Positions 31,761 to 40,914 of a stretch of 41,121 nt of DNA are shown one piece after another (the first letter of the stretch is position 1; each line of letters starts with the position of its first letter). A program made the position numbers and the translations under genes. The stretch comes from an uncultured Bacteroidales bacterium. Its GTDB lineage: Bacteria; Bacteroidota; Bacteroidia; Bacteroidales; WCHB1-69. The stretch lies in NCBI GenBank assembly GCA_900319925.1, contig ONQE01000010.1, positions 1-41,121 on the forward strand, given 5' to 3'. Under the pieces are notes generated by a model. That model did no database searches and had not been told where the DNA came from. It was given only the letters and a program-made list of their open reading frames with translations.

Positions 31761-33668
31761 CTAATCGTAGAATTTCCAGTTCACGCCCACTTCGACGTTT
31801 TGGCCTTGCATCGGGTAGCCGGGGGTGGTGATGTAGCGGTAGTTGATGAGTCCGGCGATCAGGTTGCCGCCGCGCACGAAGAAGGCGGTCCGCTTGACGC
31901 GCAGGGCGAGATGTGCGTTGACGTACAGGAAGTTGCCGCACTGCATCTCTTGCTGGGAGTAGAAGCGGTGAAGGATGGGGTTGTAGCCGTCGGCGAAGTA
32001 GGGGGTGTTGTAGAAGAGGTCGAGTCCCACTTGGAATTGCAGCCGTTTCTTGAAGATGCGGGCGCGATAGAGGGCGCTGAGTTTGCCGGCGAACAAGGGC
32101 ACCGTGACGGCCTGCCGCGTGGAGTGCTGGAGGGCCAGATTCGCGTCCAGGGCGAAATGCTTCGTGCGCAGAGGCGCGGAGACTTGGAACTGCACGATTT
32201 GCGCGGCCTTCTCCAACTGCTGCGGTTCATAGCGGCTGTTGAGATAGACGAACCGCCCCAGATTGTAGAAGTTGAAGCTCACACGGTAACCGAGTATCGT
32301 CCAATAGGTGCCCACTTTGACGAGGTTCTGCTTGCCCCAATCCAGTTTCCAGGAGTTGTTGTTGCCAAAATAGCGGCTGAGCTGGTAGTCGGGGGCATAG
32401 CGGTTGAACGACGCCTCGAAACCGAAATGGTGCCGCTGCTTCGGGTTAATCATGAACCGGAAGCCCGCCCGCGCCATCGCATCGTTGCCGGTATAGCCGA
32501 AAAAGCTGTAGGAGATGTTGCCGAAAATCTCCCACACCTTGAACAGACGGATGGAGGTGCGCGCGAAGAGCGTCAGGCTGTTGTCGGAAAGACGAGGCAC
32601 CGACAAATTGGCGTACTCGTGGCGGATGCCGCCCGCAATCCGGAACGAGTAGGGTTGCCCGCTGACCGTGTCCACCGGGCTGTAGTTCGACCACTGCAGG
32701 GAGTTGGCCACGGAGTAGAAGCGGATGGAGTCGTTGGTGGTGTCGGTGTTGATGTAGTAGCGGTCGCGGTAGAAATTATTGTTGAGATCGTGGTCCGTGA
32801 ACTGGCTGCCGAGGTAGTTGAAGTCGAAGGTGTGGCTGAACGTGCCGAAATAGCGACCTTGTTTATCCTTGATATTCACATAGTTGAGCAGCTGCGTGCC
32901 GTGCGTGTTGATGGTCGTCAGCGCGTTGCTGAACATCACGGCGTAGCTGCTCAGGTTGTTGTCGATGTCGGCATCGCGGGGGTTGCGGTTGATGAATTCC
33001 AAACAGTTCTCAAGCCCCCCGTTCTCCGCGAACTTGCCGTGGTTGAAAATGTAGGCGAGCACGAACCCGTAAATCTTATTCGGAGTCTCGTAGCGAGCTA
33101 TGGCGCTGAGGCTCAGTCGGTTGACAGCCTGTCGGATGAAGTAGCCGTCGTTGCTCGTACCGTCGAGGTTGAACACGAAATCGGCCTGCCGCACGTGCTG
33201 CGCATGCGTGGCTCCGAAATCGAACTCCTTCAGCACACCGTAGGCGAAGTCGATATTCGTGTAGGAGGTCGCCAGATTGTAGATCTGCAAGTCCTGCATC
33301 TTCCTGAAATAGAGCGGGTAGGGGAGTGTGGTCCAGGTGAACCCCATCGGGTGGTCCAGGTCGAAAACCATATTCTTGTGCGCTTGCCCATTGATGCCGA
33401 GCGACTGGTAAAGATAGCGCGTCTGCAGCAACGGGTCATATTCGGCGATATGGACGAGCGAAGTGTCGATAGTGCTGTATTCCAGCGGGTTGAATTCGGC
33501 CGTGGGCATCGGAGCGAGCCGCGTGGGAAGGTAGTCGGGAGAGATGGACATGGAGGAGTCGATGGCTGCCCGTGTACCCTGATCCTCCTGCTCCTGCGCG
33601 CACACACGCCCGAACAAGAGGACGAATATCCCCACAAAAAGTATGTATATGGCTGACTTATAATGCAT
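31761..33668 (-). CDS. Putative porin (large outer-membrane beta-barrel)
   Basis: A 635-residue exported protein. Signal peptide M-H-Y-K-S-A-I-Y-I-L-F-V-G-I-F-V-L-L with cleavage near V-C-A-Q; mature chain rich in aromatic, alternating strands (Y-R-V-S-F-N-F-Y-N-L-G-R-F-V-Y, Y-R-Y-I-T-T-P-G-Y-P). It resembles the putative porin family (Porin_10) of Bacteroidota, ending in a strand with W-K-F-Y-D. The frame is open to 33704, but that start would overlap the -7 element at 33702-33709, so 33668 is chosen. Substrate unknown. It shares a 214-bp divergent intergenic region, holding four phased palindromes, with the epimerase gene. Confidence 0.82.
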   Translation of the reverse strand: MHYKSAIYILFVGIFVLLFGRVCAQEQEDQGTRAAIDSSMSISPDYLPTRLAPMPTAEFNPLEYSTIDTSLVHIAEYDPLLQTRYLYQSLGINGQAHKNMVFDLDHPMGFTWTTLPYPLYFRKMQDLQIYNLATSYTNIDFAYGVLKEFDFGATHAQHVRQADFVFNLDGTSNDGYFIRQAVNRLSLSAIARYETPNKIYGFVLAYIFNHGKFAENGGLENCLEFINRNPRDADIDNNLSSYAVMFSNALTTINTHGTQLLNYVNIKDKQGRYFGTFSHTFDFNYLGSQFTDHDLNNNFYRDRYYINTDTTNDSIRFYSVANSLQWSNYSPVDTVSGQPYSFRIAGGIRHEYANLSVPRLSDNSLTLFARTSIRLFKVWEIFGNISYSFFGYTGNDAMARAGFRFMINPKQRHHFGFEASFNRYAPDYQLSRYFGNNNSWKLDWGKQNLVKVGTYWTILGYRVSFNFYNLGRFVYLNSRYEPQQLEKAAQIVQFQVSAPLRTKHFALDANLALQHSTRQAVTVPLFAGKLSALYRARIFKKRLQFQVGLDLFYNTPYFADGYNPILHRFYSQQEMQCGNFLYVNAHLALRVKRTAFFVRGGNLIAGLINYRYITTPGYPMQGQNVEVGVNWKFYD

Positions 33669-33701
33669 TAACAGTCGAATATCAAATTGGATTTTACCGT
33701 G

Positions 33702-33709
33702 CAAAGGTA
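33702..33709 (-). promoter_or_regulatory. -7 element (TACCTTTG) for putative porin
   Basis: Exact TAnnTTTG match on the minus strand, 34 bp before the ATG at 33668. Confidence 0.7.
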
Positions 33710-33752
33710 CATAAAATCCGAATACGTTGGTGGTTTTATGGTTTCGGTTTAT

Positions 33753-33830
33753 GATAACGTTATCACCGGTTCACGAGAATATTCTCATGAGCCAACGAGA
33801 ATATTCTCATGAGCCAACGGGAATATTCTC
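33753..33830. promoter_or_regulatory. Four 12-bp palindromes phased at 22 bp
   Basis: GATAACGTTATC at 33753, GAGAATATTCTC at 33775 and 33797, and GGGAATATTCTC at 33819. All starts are exactly 22 bp apart, two turns of the helix, and the two linkers between the last three are both ATGAGCCAAC. They lie between divergent promoters and end about 22 bp before the epimerase -7 element, so they look like a regulator binding array. Confidence 0.75.
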
Positions 33831-33852
33831 GTGAGCCGAGGCCAAAAAAATG

Positions 33853-33860
33853 TATCTTTG
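33853..33860 (+). promoter_or_regulatory. -7 element (TATCTTTG) for epimerase gene
   Basis: Exact TAnnTTTG match, 22 bp before the ATG at 33883. Confidence 0.7.
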
Positions 33861-33882
33861 CCGTTTCAAAAGAATTTGTGGA

Positions 33883-35304
33883 ATGAAGAGAAACATCTTT
33901 CTGACCGGGGCGACCGGCACGATGGGATGGGCCGGGCTGCATGAGCTGCTCGCACGCCCCGACCGATACGCCGTCACCATCTTGGCGCGGAAAAGCCCGG
34001 CCAATGAGAAGAAGTTGGCCCCGTTGGCGGACAAAATCCGCATCGTGTGGGGCGACCTGATGAACTACGACGACGTGCTGCGGGGTGTCTCCGGCGCGGA
34101 CGTGGTGCTGCATGTGGGCGGCATGGTCTCCCCGCAGGCGGACTACTTCCCGGAGAAAACCCTCAAAGTCAACGTCACCTCTGCCGAGAACGTGGTGCGG
34201 GCCATCCTGGCGCAACCGAACGCCGACGACATCAAGGCCGTCTATATCGGCACGGTGGCGCAGACCTCCGACCGCCTGGTCCCGCTGCATTGGGGACGCA
34301 CCGGCGACCCCGTATGCGCGAGCGTCTTCGACTTCTACGGCGTCAGCAAGATCATCGCCGAGCGAATCTTCGCCGATTCGGGGCTCAGACATTGGGTCAG
34401 CCTCCGCCAGTCGGGCATCCTCCACCCAGGCATCCTCAAGAACTTCGACCCCATCATGTTCCACGTACCCATCCAGGGGGTCTTGGAATGGGCCACCCTG
34501 GAAGACTCCGCGCGGCTGCTGGAACGCGTCTGCCGCGACGACGTGCCCGACGAGTTCTGGAACCGCTTCTACAACATCAGCAGCGGGCCCGACTACCGGA
34601 TGACCAACTACGAGTTCGAGAAGCGGTTGCTGAAGGCCCTGCACTGTCCTCCGCCCGAGAAGATATTCAATGCCAACTGGTTCGTGCTCAAGAATTTCCA
34701 TGGCGAGTACTACTTGGATGCCGATGTGTTGGAATCCTACCTTCATTTCCGCGCCAACATCCCGTTGGACGACTATTTCCGGCAGATGAGCGACAGCCTC
34801 CCGTCGTTCTTCAAGCTGGCCGCCATCGTGCCTTCCCCCATCATCAAACTCGCGTTGCGGACGGTGGCGTACAGGAAAACTTACGGCACGCAGTACTGGA
34901 TCAAACATCGCGACGAGGAGCACATCCGCGCCTACTACGGCAGCTTAGAGGCCTACCGCGCCATCCCCGACTGGAAGGATTGGGACCTCACGGAACCGCC
35001 GGGAAAGGAGCAGGCCATCCATATCGACCACGGTTACGACGAAAGCATCCCGCTGGAAAAACTGACCCTCAACGACTTGCAGAAAGCCGCGACGTTCCGG
35101 GGCGGGAGCCTCCTTTCGGAAGCCTACGACGGCGACCCGGCGAAGAAGCTGCGCTGGTGTTGTCACGACGGGCACGAGTTCGAGGCCTCCCCGAAGCTGA
35201 TTCTCGAGGGCGGACACTGGTGCCCCGAATGCCTGCCACCGGAATGGCGTTATGAAGAGCAGGCGGCGCACAGCCCATTCCTCGCCCAAGTCATGCGCCC
35301 GTGA
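33883..35304 (+). CDS. NAD-dependent epimerase/dehydratase-like protein with C-terminal zinc-ribbon-like segment
   Basis: A 473-residue extended-SDR protein. Rossmann start F-L-T-G-A-T-G-T-M-G at residues 5-14, then D-V-V-L-H-V-G-G-M-V, Y-I-G-T-V-A-Q, and a Tyr-Lys pair in D-F-Y-G-V-S-K-I-I. The last 60 residues are an addition: C-C-H-D-G-H-E-F and W-C-P-E-C hold four cysteines and two histidines, which fits a zinc-binding fold. The substrate is unknown. ATG 33883 is chosen because the conserved G-A-T-G starts four residues later and the promoter lies between it and the more distant start. Confidence 0.8.
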   Translation: MKRNIFLTGATGTMGWAGLHELLARPDRYAVTILARKSPANEKKLAPLADKIRIVWGDLMNYDDVLRGVSGADVVLHVGGMVSPQADYFPEKTLKVNVTSAENVVRAILAQPNADDIKAVYIGTVAQTSDRLVPLHWGRTGDPVCASVFDFYGVSKIIAERIFADSGLRHWVSLRQSGILHPGILKNFDPIMFHVPIQGVLEWATLEDSARLLERVCRDDVPDEFWNRFYNISSGPDYRMTNYEFEKRLLKALHCPPPEKIFNANWFVLKNFHGEYYLDADVLESYLHFRANIPLDDYFRQMSDSLPSFFKLAAIVPSPIIKLALRTVAYRKTYGTQYWIKHRDEEHIRAYYGSLEAYRAIPDWKDWDLTEPPGKEQAIHIDHGYDESIPLEKLTLNDLQKAATFRGGSLLSEAYDGDPAKKLRWCCHDGHEFEASPKLILEGGHWCPECLPPEWRYEEQAAHSPFLAQVMRP

Positions 35305-35373
35305 GCGGTCCGTTTTGCGTCTTCATAGCCCATAATTTATATAAATATTGTATAAGATTGTTTGTACTTTTCG

Positions 35374-35408
35374 GGCCAGAATCTACTGCTTCTGGCCTAT
35401 TTTATTGA
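35374..35408 (+). terminator. Terminator after epimerase gene
   Basis: Stem GGCCAGAA/TTCTGGCC with an 8-base loop and TATTTTATT after it. Confidence 0.7.
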
Positions 35409-35473
35409 TAATCATAATATTGTATGTGTAAAATAAAAAATGGGGTCGGCGTTCAGATAAAGCAAAAAAATGC

Positions 35474-35481
35474 TACTTTTG
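35474..35481 (+). promoter_or_regulatory. -7 element (TACTTTTG) for foldase gene
   Basis: Exact TAnnTTTG match after an A-run, 48 bp before the ATG at 35530. Confidence 0.7.
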
Positions 35482-35529
35482 CGCGCTAATTTTTGAAATA
35501 TAATGTATAACTAAAAAATAAAAGAATTT

Positions 35530-37698
35530 ATGGCAGCAATTGGCTCAATCCGTAAGCACGGTGTGCTTTTATTGGTAATCATCGGTCTGGCCCTACTGGC
35601 TTTCATTTTGGGCGACCTTTCGAACGTGACCCGCGTGTTCTCGAACAAGTACACGATGGCCAGAATCGATGGCAAGAAGATGGATCAGACGTACAGCAAG
35701 CAGTATGAGGAGAACACTGCCCTCATGAAACTTCTGCAGGGCAAGAACTCCTTGGAGGACAACGACACCTACCAAATCCACGAGATGACCTGGCAGCAGA
35801 TGCTTCAGGACGCGGTGTTGGACAAGCAGTTGGAAAAGTTGGGCATGGCCTACAACAACCAGATGATTGAGGACTTCAAGGAGAACATGCTCGCTTCCCT
35901 GAGCACCCAGCAGCCCAACCAGTTCATCGCGCAGTTCGCCAACGCGTTGGCCCAGCAGGTGGGTCCCGAGAACGCTATGTCCATCATCTCCAACATCGAA
36001 AACTATGCCAACAACGAGCAGGCGAAGGACATCTACAACGCCTACCAGGCCCTCGTCCGCTTCGCCGTCAGCGCGGAGAAGTCGCAGCAGTATTTCGCCC
36101 TCGCGCAGAATTCCGTCTATTTCTCCAATCCTCTGGCCAAGCAACTTGCCAAGGACAACCGCTCGGCGCTGGTCTCCCTGATGACCGTCAACCCCGAGCT
36201 CACCGCCTTCCAGAACCTCAAGCCGGAAGTCTCCGAGAAAGAGATGAAGGACTTCTACAACACCCACAAGAGCGACCTGTTCACGGTGCAGAACCAGAAC
36301 CGCGACATCAATGTGGCCGTGTTCCCCATCAACCCCACGCCGGCTGACCTGAAAGCCATCGAGGACAGCGTGCGCAAGGATTTCACCACTTTCGCCCAAT
36401 CCGCCGACATCATGGCCTACAACGTCGCCAAGGGTAACGGCGCCGTCGTGGACAGCACCTACTTCAAGGAGAGCGACATCAACCTCCCCGAACTCGACAG
36501 CCTCATCTTCAAATCCCCGGTGGGCAGCTTCATCGAACCCTTCTCCTACGAGAACGTGAAATGGTACTTCGGCAAGGTGTTCGGCGCCGCCAACCGTCCC
36601 GACTCCGTGCTCGTGGCCACCATCGAGCTCCCCTTCAAGACCGCTTCCTACAAAGAGGCCCCCTATTCCAAGAAAGAAGCCCGTCTGCTCGCCGACAGCC
36701 TTCGTCAGGCTATCGTCTCCGGTCAGACCTCCATCTTCGCCGAGCAGCCCAACTACCTCTACGGACGTGAGCAGGGCGACACCACCTTCTGGCTTCCCGA
36801 GCGCGGCACCATGGCCGACCTCTACAACAACCTGTTGACCACCCCGAACGGCGGCATCTATGTCTATAAGGCCACCAACGGTTACATCGTCTTTCAGGTG
36901 CTCGACCGCACGCAACTCATCGAGAAGCGCCAGTTCGTGCTTTACGACTATGACATCACCGCCTCCGACGCCACCGTCAGCGCTCTGCGCTCCCAGGCCA
37001 ACCAGTTCGCCGAGAGCGTCACCAGCAACGAGGAGCTCGTCGCCAACGCCGCCAAGCAGGGTATTCAGGTCGTGAACGGCCAGGCCGTCACCTCCATGGC
37101 CGCCAACATCGGCCAACTGCCCAACTGCCGCGACATTGTCAGCTGGTCCTTCGGTGACGATGTGAAGAAAGACGCCATCTCCGACGTGTTCAATATCGAC
37201 AGAATGTACTTCGCCGTGGCTTCCGTGGCCAAGGTGCGCGAGACCGGCGAGCAGAAATACAAAGAGGTGAAGGACGACATCAAGGCTATGTTGGAGCGTC
37301 AGAACAAGGTCGCTATGGTGGCCGAACAGCTCAACAAGGACCTCGCTTCCGGCGGTATGCAGGGTGTGGCCCAGAAGTACTCCGTGGCCATCACCGACAG
37401 CGTGACGCTGAACTTCGCCGGCGACTACTACATGAACCGTGGCGTCGATAGCAAGGCCGTCGGTCAGATCTTCGGTCTGCAGGCCAACAAGCCGACCGCC
37501 GTCAGCGGCAACAACATGGCTTACGTGGTCAACGTGGTGGAGACCCGCGACGGTCAGGCCACCGACAACCTGATGCTGGAGAAGAACTACCTCCAGAACG
37601 CCGTCCTCGGCCGTGAGCGCAACGAGAACACGCTGCTGAGCTACCTGATCAACCAGACCAAGGTGCTCGACAACCGCGTGCGTTTCTACCAAAAGTAA
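35530..37698 (+). CDS. PpiD-like peptidylprolyl isomerase/SurA-N domain foldase
   Basis: A 722-residue periplasmic foldase anchored by one N-terminal membrane helix (V-L-L-L-V-I-I-G-L-A-L-L-A-F-I-L, about residues 12-28), as in PpiD. The N-terminal chaperone part follows (K-K-M-D-Q-T-Y, W-Q-Q-M-L-Q-D-A-V-L, Q-L-E-K-L-G-M). The middle (about 345-460) should be the parvulin region, with degenerate motifs by eye, and the C-terminal third is again helical. Role: assisting folding of exported and outer-membrane proteins, fitting the several barrels encoded nearby. Length fits the Bacteroidota family. Confidence 0.86.
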   Translation: MAAIGSIRKHGVLLLVIIGLALLAFILGDLSNVTRVFSNKYTMARIDGKKMDQTYSKQYEENTALMKLLQGKNSLEDNDTYQIHEMTWQQMLQDAVLDKQLEKLGMAYNNQMIEDFKENMLASLSTQQPNQFIAQFANALAQQVGPENAMSIISNIENYANNEQAKDIYNAYQALVRFAVSAEKSQQYFALAQNSVYFSNPLAKQLAKDNRSALVSLMTVNPELTAFQNLKPEVSEKEMKDFYNTHKSDLFTVQNQNRDINVAVFPINPTPADLKAIEDSVRKDFTTFAQSADIMAYNVAKGNGAVVDSTYFKESDINLPELDSLIFKSPVGSFIEPFSYENVKWYFGKVFGAANRPDSVLVATIELPFKTASYKEAPYSKKEARLLADSLRQAIVSGQTSIFAEQPNYLYGREQGDTTFWLPERGTMADLYNNLLTTPNGGIYVYKATNGYIVFQVLDRTQLIEKRQFVLYDYDITASDATVSALRSQANQFAESVTSNEELVANAAKQGIQVVNGQAVTSMAANIGQLPNCRDIVSWSFGDDVKKDAISDVFNIDRMYFAVASVAKVRETGEQKYKEVKDDIKAMLERQNKVAMVAEQLNKDLASGGMQGVAQKYSVAITDSVTLNFAGDYYMNRGVDSKAVGQIFGLQANKPTAVSGNNMAYVVNVVETRDGQATDNLMLEKNYLQNAVLGRERNENTLLSYLINQTKVLDNRVRFYQK

Positions 37699-37715
37699 AA
37701 GATACGACGTTAGAC

Positions 37716-37759
37716 GTAACGAAAAAAGGCATCGCGGTTGCGATGCCTTTTTTCGTTAC
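37716..37759. terminator. Bidirectional terminator between foldase and cysS
   Basis: A perfect 20-bp stem from GTAACGAAAAAAGGCATCGC around a GGTT loop; A-run on one side and T-run on the other, so it serves both convergent genes. Confidence 0.92.
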
Positions 37760-37771
37760 TTGCAAGTGTGC

Positions 37772-37807
37772 TAACTGCTAACTACTAACTACTAACTACT
37801 AACTACG
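37772..37807 (-). repeat. Heptamer array trailing cysS
   Basis: Minus strand TTAGTAG units, beginning with the cysS stop codon TAG. Confidence 0.85.
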
Positions 37808-39293
37808 CCAGACTCCATTCCGCGCCGTCCTTGGTGTCTTTCACCACGATGCCGGCGGCGTTCAGGTCGTCGCGAATCTTGTCCGACAGCGCCCAGTTCT
37901 TTTCGGCCTTGGCGGTCTTGCGCATATCCAGCACCAACTGCATGGCCTTTTCGAGTGCGTCGTGCTCGCGGGTGTCGCCCTGTTCGGTCTCGGGTTTGAT
38001 GCCGAGGATGTCGAAGAAGAAGGTGCGGAAGGTGGTCTTCAGCAGCTCGATGTCCTCCGCCGTGAGCGTCGCGTGGCCGTCCTTCACGGCGTTGATGATG
38101 CGCACCGCGTCGAAGAGCTCGGCAATCACCTTCGGGGTGTTGAAGTCGTCGTTCATGGCCTCATAGCAGCGTTCCTGCAGGGCCTCGATGTTCTCGGTGG
38201 AGGAGCTGCCCGGCTTCAGGCTGTCCAAGTGGCGTTCGGCGGCGTAGAGCTTCTCCAACCCCTTCTCGGCGGACTGCAACGCGGCGTTGCTGAAATCGAC
38301 GGTGCCGCGATACGAGGCCTGCAGCACGAAGTAGCGGATGGTCATCGGCGAGTAGGCCTTCTCCAATTTGGGATGGTTGCCGGTGAAGAACTCGTTGAGG
38401 GTGATGAAGTTACCCAACGACTTGCCCATCTTCTGTCCTTCGATGGTAATCATGTTGTTGTGCATCCAGTAGCGTACGGAGCTTTTGCCGTTGGCCACGG
38501 TGCTCTGGCACACTTCCGACTCGTGGTGGGGGAAGAGCAGGTCCATGCCGCCGCCGTGGATGTCGAACTGCTCACCCAAGTATTTGGTGCTCATGGCCGT
38601 GCATTCAATGTGCCAGCCCGGGAAGCCGACGCTCCACGGGGAGTTCCAGCGCATGATGTGCTCGGGGGCAGCCTTCTTCCAGAGGGCGAAGTCGGCGGGG
38701 TTCCGCTTCTCGCTCTGACCGTCCAACTCGCGGGTGTTGGCGATGAGTTCGGCCAGGACACGGCCGGAGAGTTTGCCGTAGCCGAAGTCGCGGTCGAACT
38801 TCTCGACGTCGAAATAGACGGACCCTTCGGAGACGTAGGCGTAGCCTTTGTCGAGGATTTTCTGCACCATCTCGATTTGTTCGATGATGTGGCCGGAGGC
38901 GCGGGGTTCGATGGAGGGGCCCTTCACGTTGAGGGCGTCCATCGCCTTGTGGTAGCTGTCCATGTAGTACTGCGCCACCTCCATGGGTTCGAGTTGTTCG
39001 AGGCGGGCTTTCTTGGCGATTTTGTCCTCGCCCTCGTCGGCATCGTGTTCGAGGTGGCCGACGTCGGTGATGTTGCGGACGTAGCGCACCTTGTAGCCGA
39101 TGTGCGACAGGTAGCGGAAGACCACGTCGAAGGTCACGGCGGGGCGGGCGTGGCCCAGGTGGGGTTCGCCATAGACTGTGGGGCCGCAGACATAGAGACC
39201 CACATGGTCAGGCGTGATGGGCTTGAACAACTCTTTTCTCTTGCTTAACGTATTGAATAAAAATACTTTACCCTTGTTGTCGGTGTTTTTCAT
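37803..39293 (-). CDS. cysS: Cysteine-tRNA ligase
   Basis: A 496-residue class I synthetase that charges tRNA-Cys in the cytoplasm. Zinc-site Cys in V-C-G-P-T-V-Y, the HIGH equivalent H-L-G-H-A, then F-P-H-H-E-S-E-V and W-M-H-N-N-M-I, and the KMSKS loop as K-M-G-K-S-L-G-N, a Ser-to-Gly variant also known in some family members. The end ([11 protein letters not shown]) is complete. ATG 39293 is chosen over the open frame to 39458: the -7 element at 39325-39332 lies between them. Confidence 0.96.
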   Translation of the reverse strand: MKNTDNKGKVFLFNTLSKRKELFKPITPDHVGLYVCGPTVYGEPHLGHARPAVTFDVVFRYLSHIGYKVRYVRNITDVGHLEHDADEGEDKIAKKARLEQLEPMEVAQYYMDSYHKAMDALNVKGPSIEPRASGHIIEQIEMVQKILDKGYAYVSEGSVYFDVEKFDRDFGYGKLSGRVLAELIANTRELDGQSEKRNPADFALWKKAAPEHIMRWNSPWSVGFPGWHIECTAMSTKYLGEQFDIHGGGMDLLFPHHESEVCQSTVANGKSSVRYWMHNNMITIEGQKMGKSLGNFITLNEFFTGNHPKLEKAYSPMTIRYFVLQASYRGTVDFSNAALQSAEKGLEKLYAAERHLDSLKPGSSSTENIEALQERCYEAMNDDFNTPKVIAELFDAVRIINAVKDGHATLTAEDIELLKTTFRTFFFDILGIKPETEQGDTREHDALEKAMQLVLDMRKTAKAEKNWALSDKIRDDLNAAGIVVKDTKDGAEWSLA

Positions 39294-39324
39294 ATCGTTT
39301 ATAATTAGAATCGCTAAAGGGGTG

Positions 39325-39332
39325 CAAAGATA
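39325..39332 (-). promoter_or_regulatory. -7 element (TATCTTTG) for cysS
   Basis: Exact TAnnTTTG match on the minus strand, 32 bp before the ATG. Confidence 0.75.
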
Positions 39333-39361
39333 TGATTTTTTAGGGAACGGCGGGAGGGGAG

Positions 39362-40447
39362 TTACGGCTCGTTGTTTGTTGCTTTCGTCCGGTACCCGCC
39401 GGTCTTCTTGGAGCCGACGTATTCGACGAGGCCTTTCTTGCGAAGCTCTGATAAGCAACGTTCAGTCGTACTTAATTTATAGCCAACGTTCGCGACTATT
39501 TCAGTGGATCTACATCCAGGATGTTCCTTGATGTATTGGAAAACTCCAGCGATTTTGTCCTGTGATGGATGATAATAAGTCTGTTTGTTCTGGTTTTCAA
39601 CGAATTTCAGAATTGGACTTTCGCTGGCAATTTTCGCGTGGTCTGATTGAAAATGTGTTGCAAGTTCTTCCACGATTTGTTCCTTCCTTTTGGTACCTAT
39701 TTTGAAAACAAGAGGTTCTTTAGTCCAATTTATAGTTTTCATGACAACCCTGTTCTCATCGTAGGATTTAATGTATAGAAAAGGAACCAAAATGGAGGAA
39801 GATATACGGATAAAATCCTTGTGTCCAAGAAGTTGTTCCATGAATTTAAGAGAACCGTAACGTGTAACATAGGTGCCGTCGCTGTCCACTAAAAATATAC
39901 GAATGTAATTGCCGTCTTTACGACAGTAATAGATATTGTCAATCGAAATTAATAGGAAATTCTTTTTTGAGTCGCATACATCAAGCATGCGGATTTGCTG
40001 GCGGACAACTTGTGTCCTAATATTCGCTTCTTCTTGCAATTGCTGTATGTTTCTAATAGCAAACGGAATGAAATTAAAAGCAGTATTCCGTCCGAAAACG
40101 AACAATAGTAGTTTGGAAAAATAGTGGAAAAAGCCCCTCTTTTCAATGAGGACTGCATTACATTCTTTAATAAAAGATGCTCCCACAGCTAATTCTACAC
40201 AACTTATCGCCAAAGGAATGAGCGTGACGCAAATCCAATACCAGATTGCGTGGTCCCTGTATAGTTTTGGATATAGGAAAAAGTAGTTAACGTACAGGGA
40301 TGCCAGCAACAATGATCCTGAGACAAATTCTTTTGCCGGGCTTCCCAAATAGGGACGCAGGTAGGCATTTTGTGTGAAAAACCAAAGAAGAGCTGCGCAG
40401 AACATGACGTTCAGCAGAATATAGATGATAATGGATAAGTGTTTCAT
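39362..40447 (-). CDS. Membrane-bound LytTR-family regulator with C-terminal winged helix
   Basis: A 361-residue protein. Four membrane helices (about 4-24, 41-60, 67-93, 105-131), a short coiled coil ([10 protein letters not shown]), then a LytTR DNA-binding domain at 158-250 ([35 protein letters not shown]). A further winged helix lies near 300-355 ([27 protein letters not shown]). There is no kinase or receiver domain, so sensing is probably direct through the membrane part. Two binding domains in one chain is unusual. Direct repeats upstream of its promoter may be its own sites. A small ORF is transcribed the other way. Confidence 0.85.
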   Translation of the reverse strand: MKHLSIIIYILLNVMFCAALLWFFTQNAYLRPYLGSPAKEFVSGSLLLASLYVNYFFLYPKLYRDHAIWYWICVTLIPLAISCVELAVGASFIKECNAVLIEKRGFFHYFSKLLLFVFGRNTAFNFIPFAIRNIQQLQEEANIRTQVVRQQIRMLDVCDSKKNFLLISIDNIYYCRKDGNYIRIFLVDSDGTYVTRYGSLKFMEQLLGHKDFIRISSSILVPFLYIKSYDENRVVMKTINWTKEPLVFKIGTKRKEQIVEELATHFQSDHAKIASESPILKFVENQNKQTYYHPSQDKIAGVFQYIKEHPGCRSTEIVANVGYKLSTTERCLSELRKKGLVEYVGSKKTGGYRTKATNNEP

Positions 40448-40474
40448 AATCTTATCATATTAAATTTGACTATG

Positions 40475-40482
40475 CAAAGATA
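40475..40482 (-). promoter_or_regulatory. -7 element (TATCTTTG) for LytTR gene
   Basis: Exact TAnnTTTG match on the minus strand, 28 bp before the ATG. Confidence 0.75.
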
Positions 40483-40494
40483 AACATTTTATCC

Positions 40495-40541
40495 TTTAGA
40501 ATAATCCTTAAGTTTAGAATAATCCTTCAATAAGGGTTATT
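40495..40541. promoter_or_regulatory. Direct repeats TTTAGAATAATCCTT and an inverted half site
   Basis: Two exact 15-bp copies at 40495-40509 and 40513-40527, 18 bp apart, then AAGGGTTATT (40532-40541), an inverted near-match to AATAATCCTT. They overlap the -33 area of the LytTR gene and its upstream flank. LytTR proteins bind short direct repeats, so self-control is likely. Confidence 0.55.
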
Positions 40542-40713
40542 TTGATGGATTAAAGTGTTTTCCGTAAAACAACTTTGAAATTCATTTATTATCAGCGCAT
40601 TATATGTCGTTTAAAGAGACTTCCGTATGCTTGGCAGTAATTGAATCATCATATTGTTTGTTGAAAAAATCATATTGTTATTGTTAAGGATAAAATACTG
40701 TTAAAATAGGTTG

Positions 40714-40721
40714 TATTTTTG
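40714..40721 (+). promoter_or_regulatory. -7 element (TATTTTTG) for small ORF
   Basis: Exact TAnnTTTG match, 39 bp before the ATG at 40761. The rest of the gap 40448-40760 holds the LytTR promoter and repeats only. Confidence 0.55.
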
Positions 40722-40760
40722 TGGCCAATTATTCACCATTCACGCAAAAAAAACGAAGAA

Positions 40761-40853
40761 ATGAAAAAAGTATCAACATTAGCAATTCCAACAAATTGGC
40801 ACGGACATTATTGCAACTACAACGGACACCTTTCGCGAACAATTAGGAATTAG
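40761..40853 (+). CDS. Possible 30-residue peptide or truncated gene start
   Basis: ATG to TAG, 30 codons. The start M-K-K-V-S-T-L-A-I is normal for a gene beginning, the rest is rich in His, Tyr and Asn with one Cys (W-H-G-H-Y-C-N-Y-N-G-H). Promoter 39 bp upstream, a short purine-rich GAAGAA just before the ATG. The stop codon lies in a heptamer array. It could be a short signal or bacteriocin-like peptide next to the LytTR regulator, or the remnant of a gene cut off by the repeat. Confidence 0.35.
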   Translation: MKKVSTLAIPTNWHGHYCNYNGHLSRTIRN

Positions 40854-40884
40854 TAGTTAGTAATTAGTAGTTAGTAGTTAGTAG
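40845..40884 (+). repeat. Heptamer array trailing the small ORF
   Basis: About five TTAGTAG/TTAGTAA units beginning at the stop codon of the 30-codon ORF. Confidence 0.8.
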
Positions 40885-40914
40885 TTTTGGGAACGCCGAA
40901 CCGAAAGTCTCACG

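Noticed and set aside
33753-33830. Transcription terminator
   Set aside because: The palindromes have no loop, are AT-rich and short, are followed by a promoter and not by a T-run, and lie between divergent genes.
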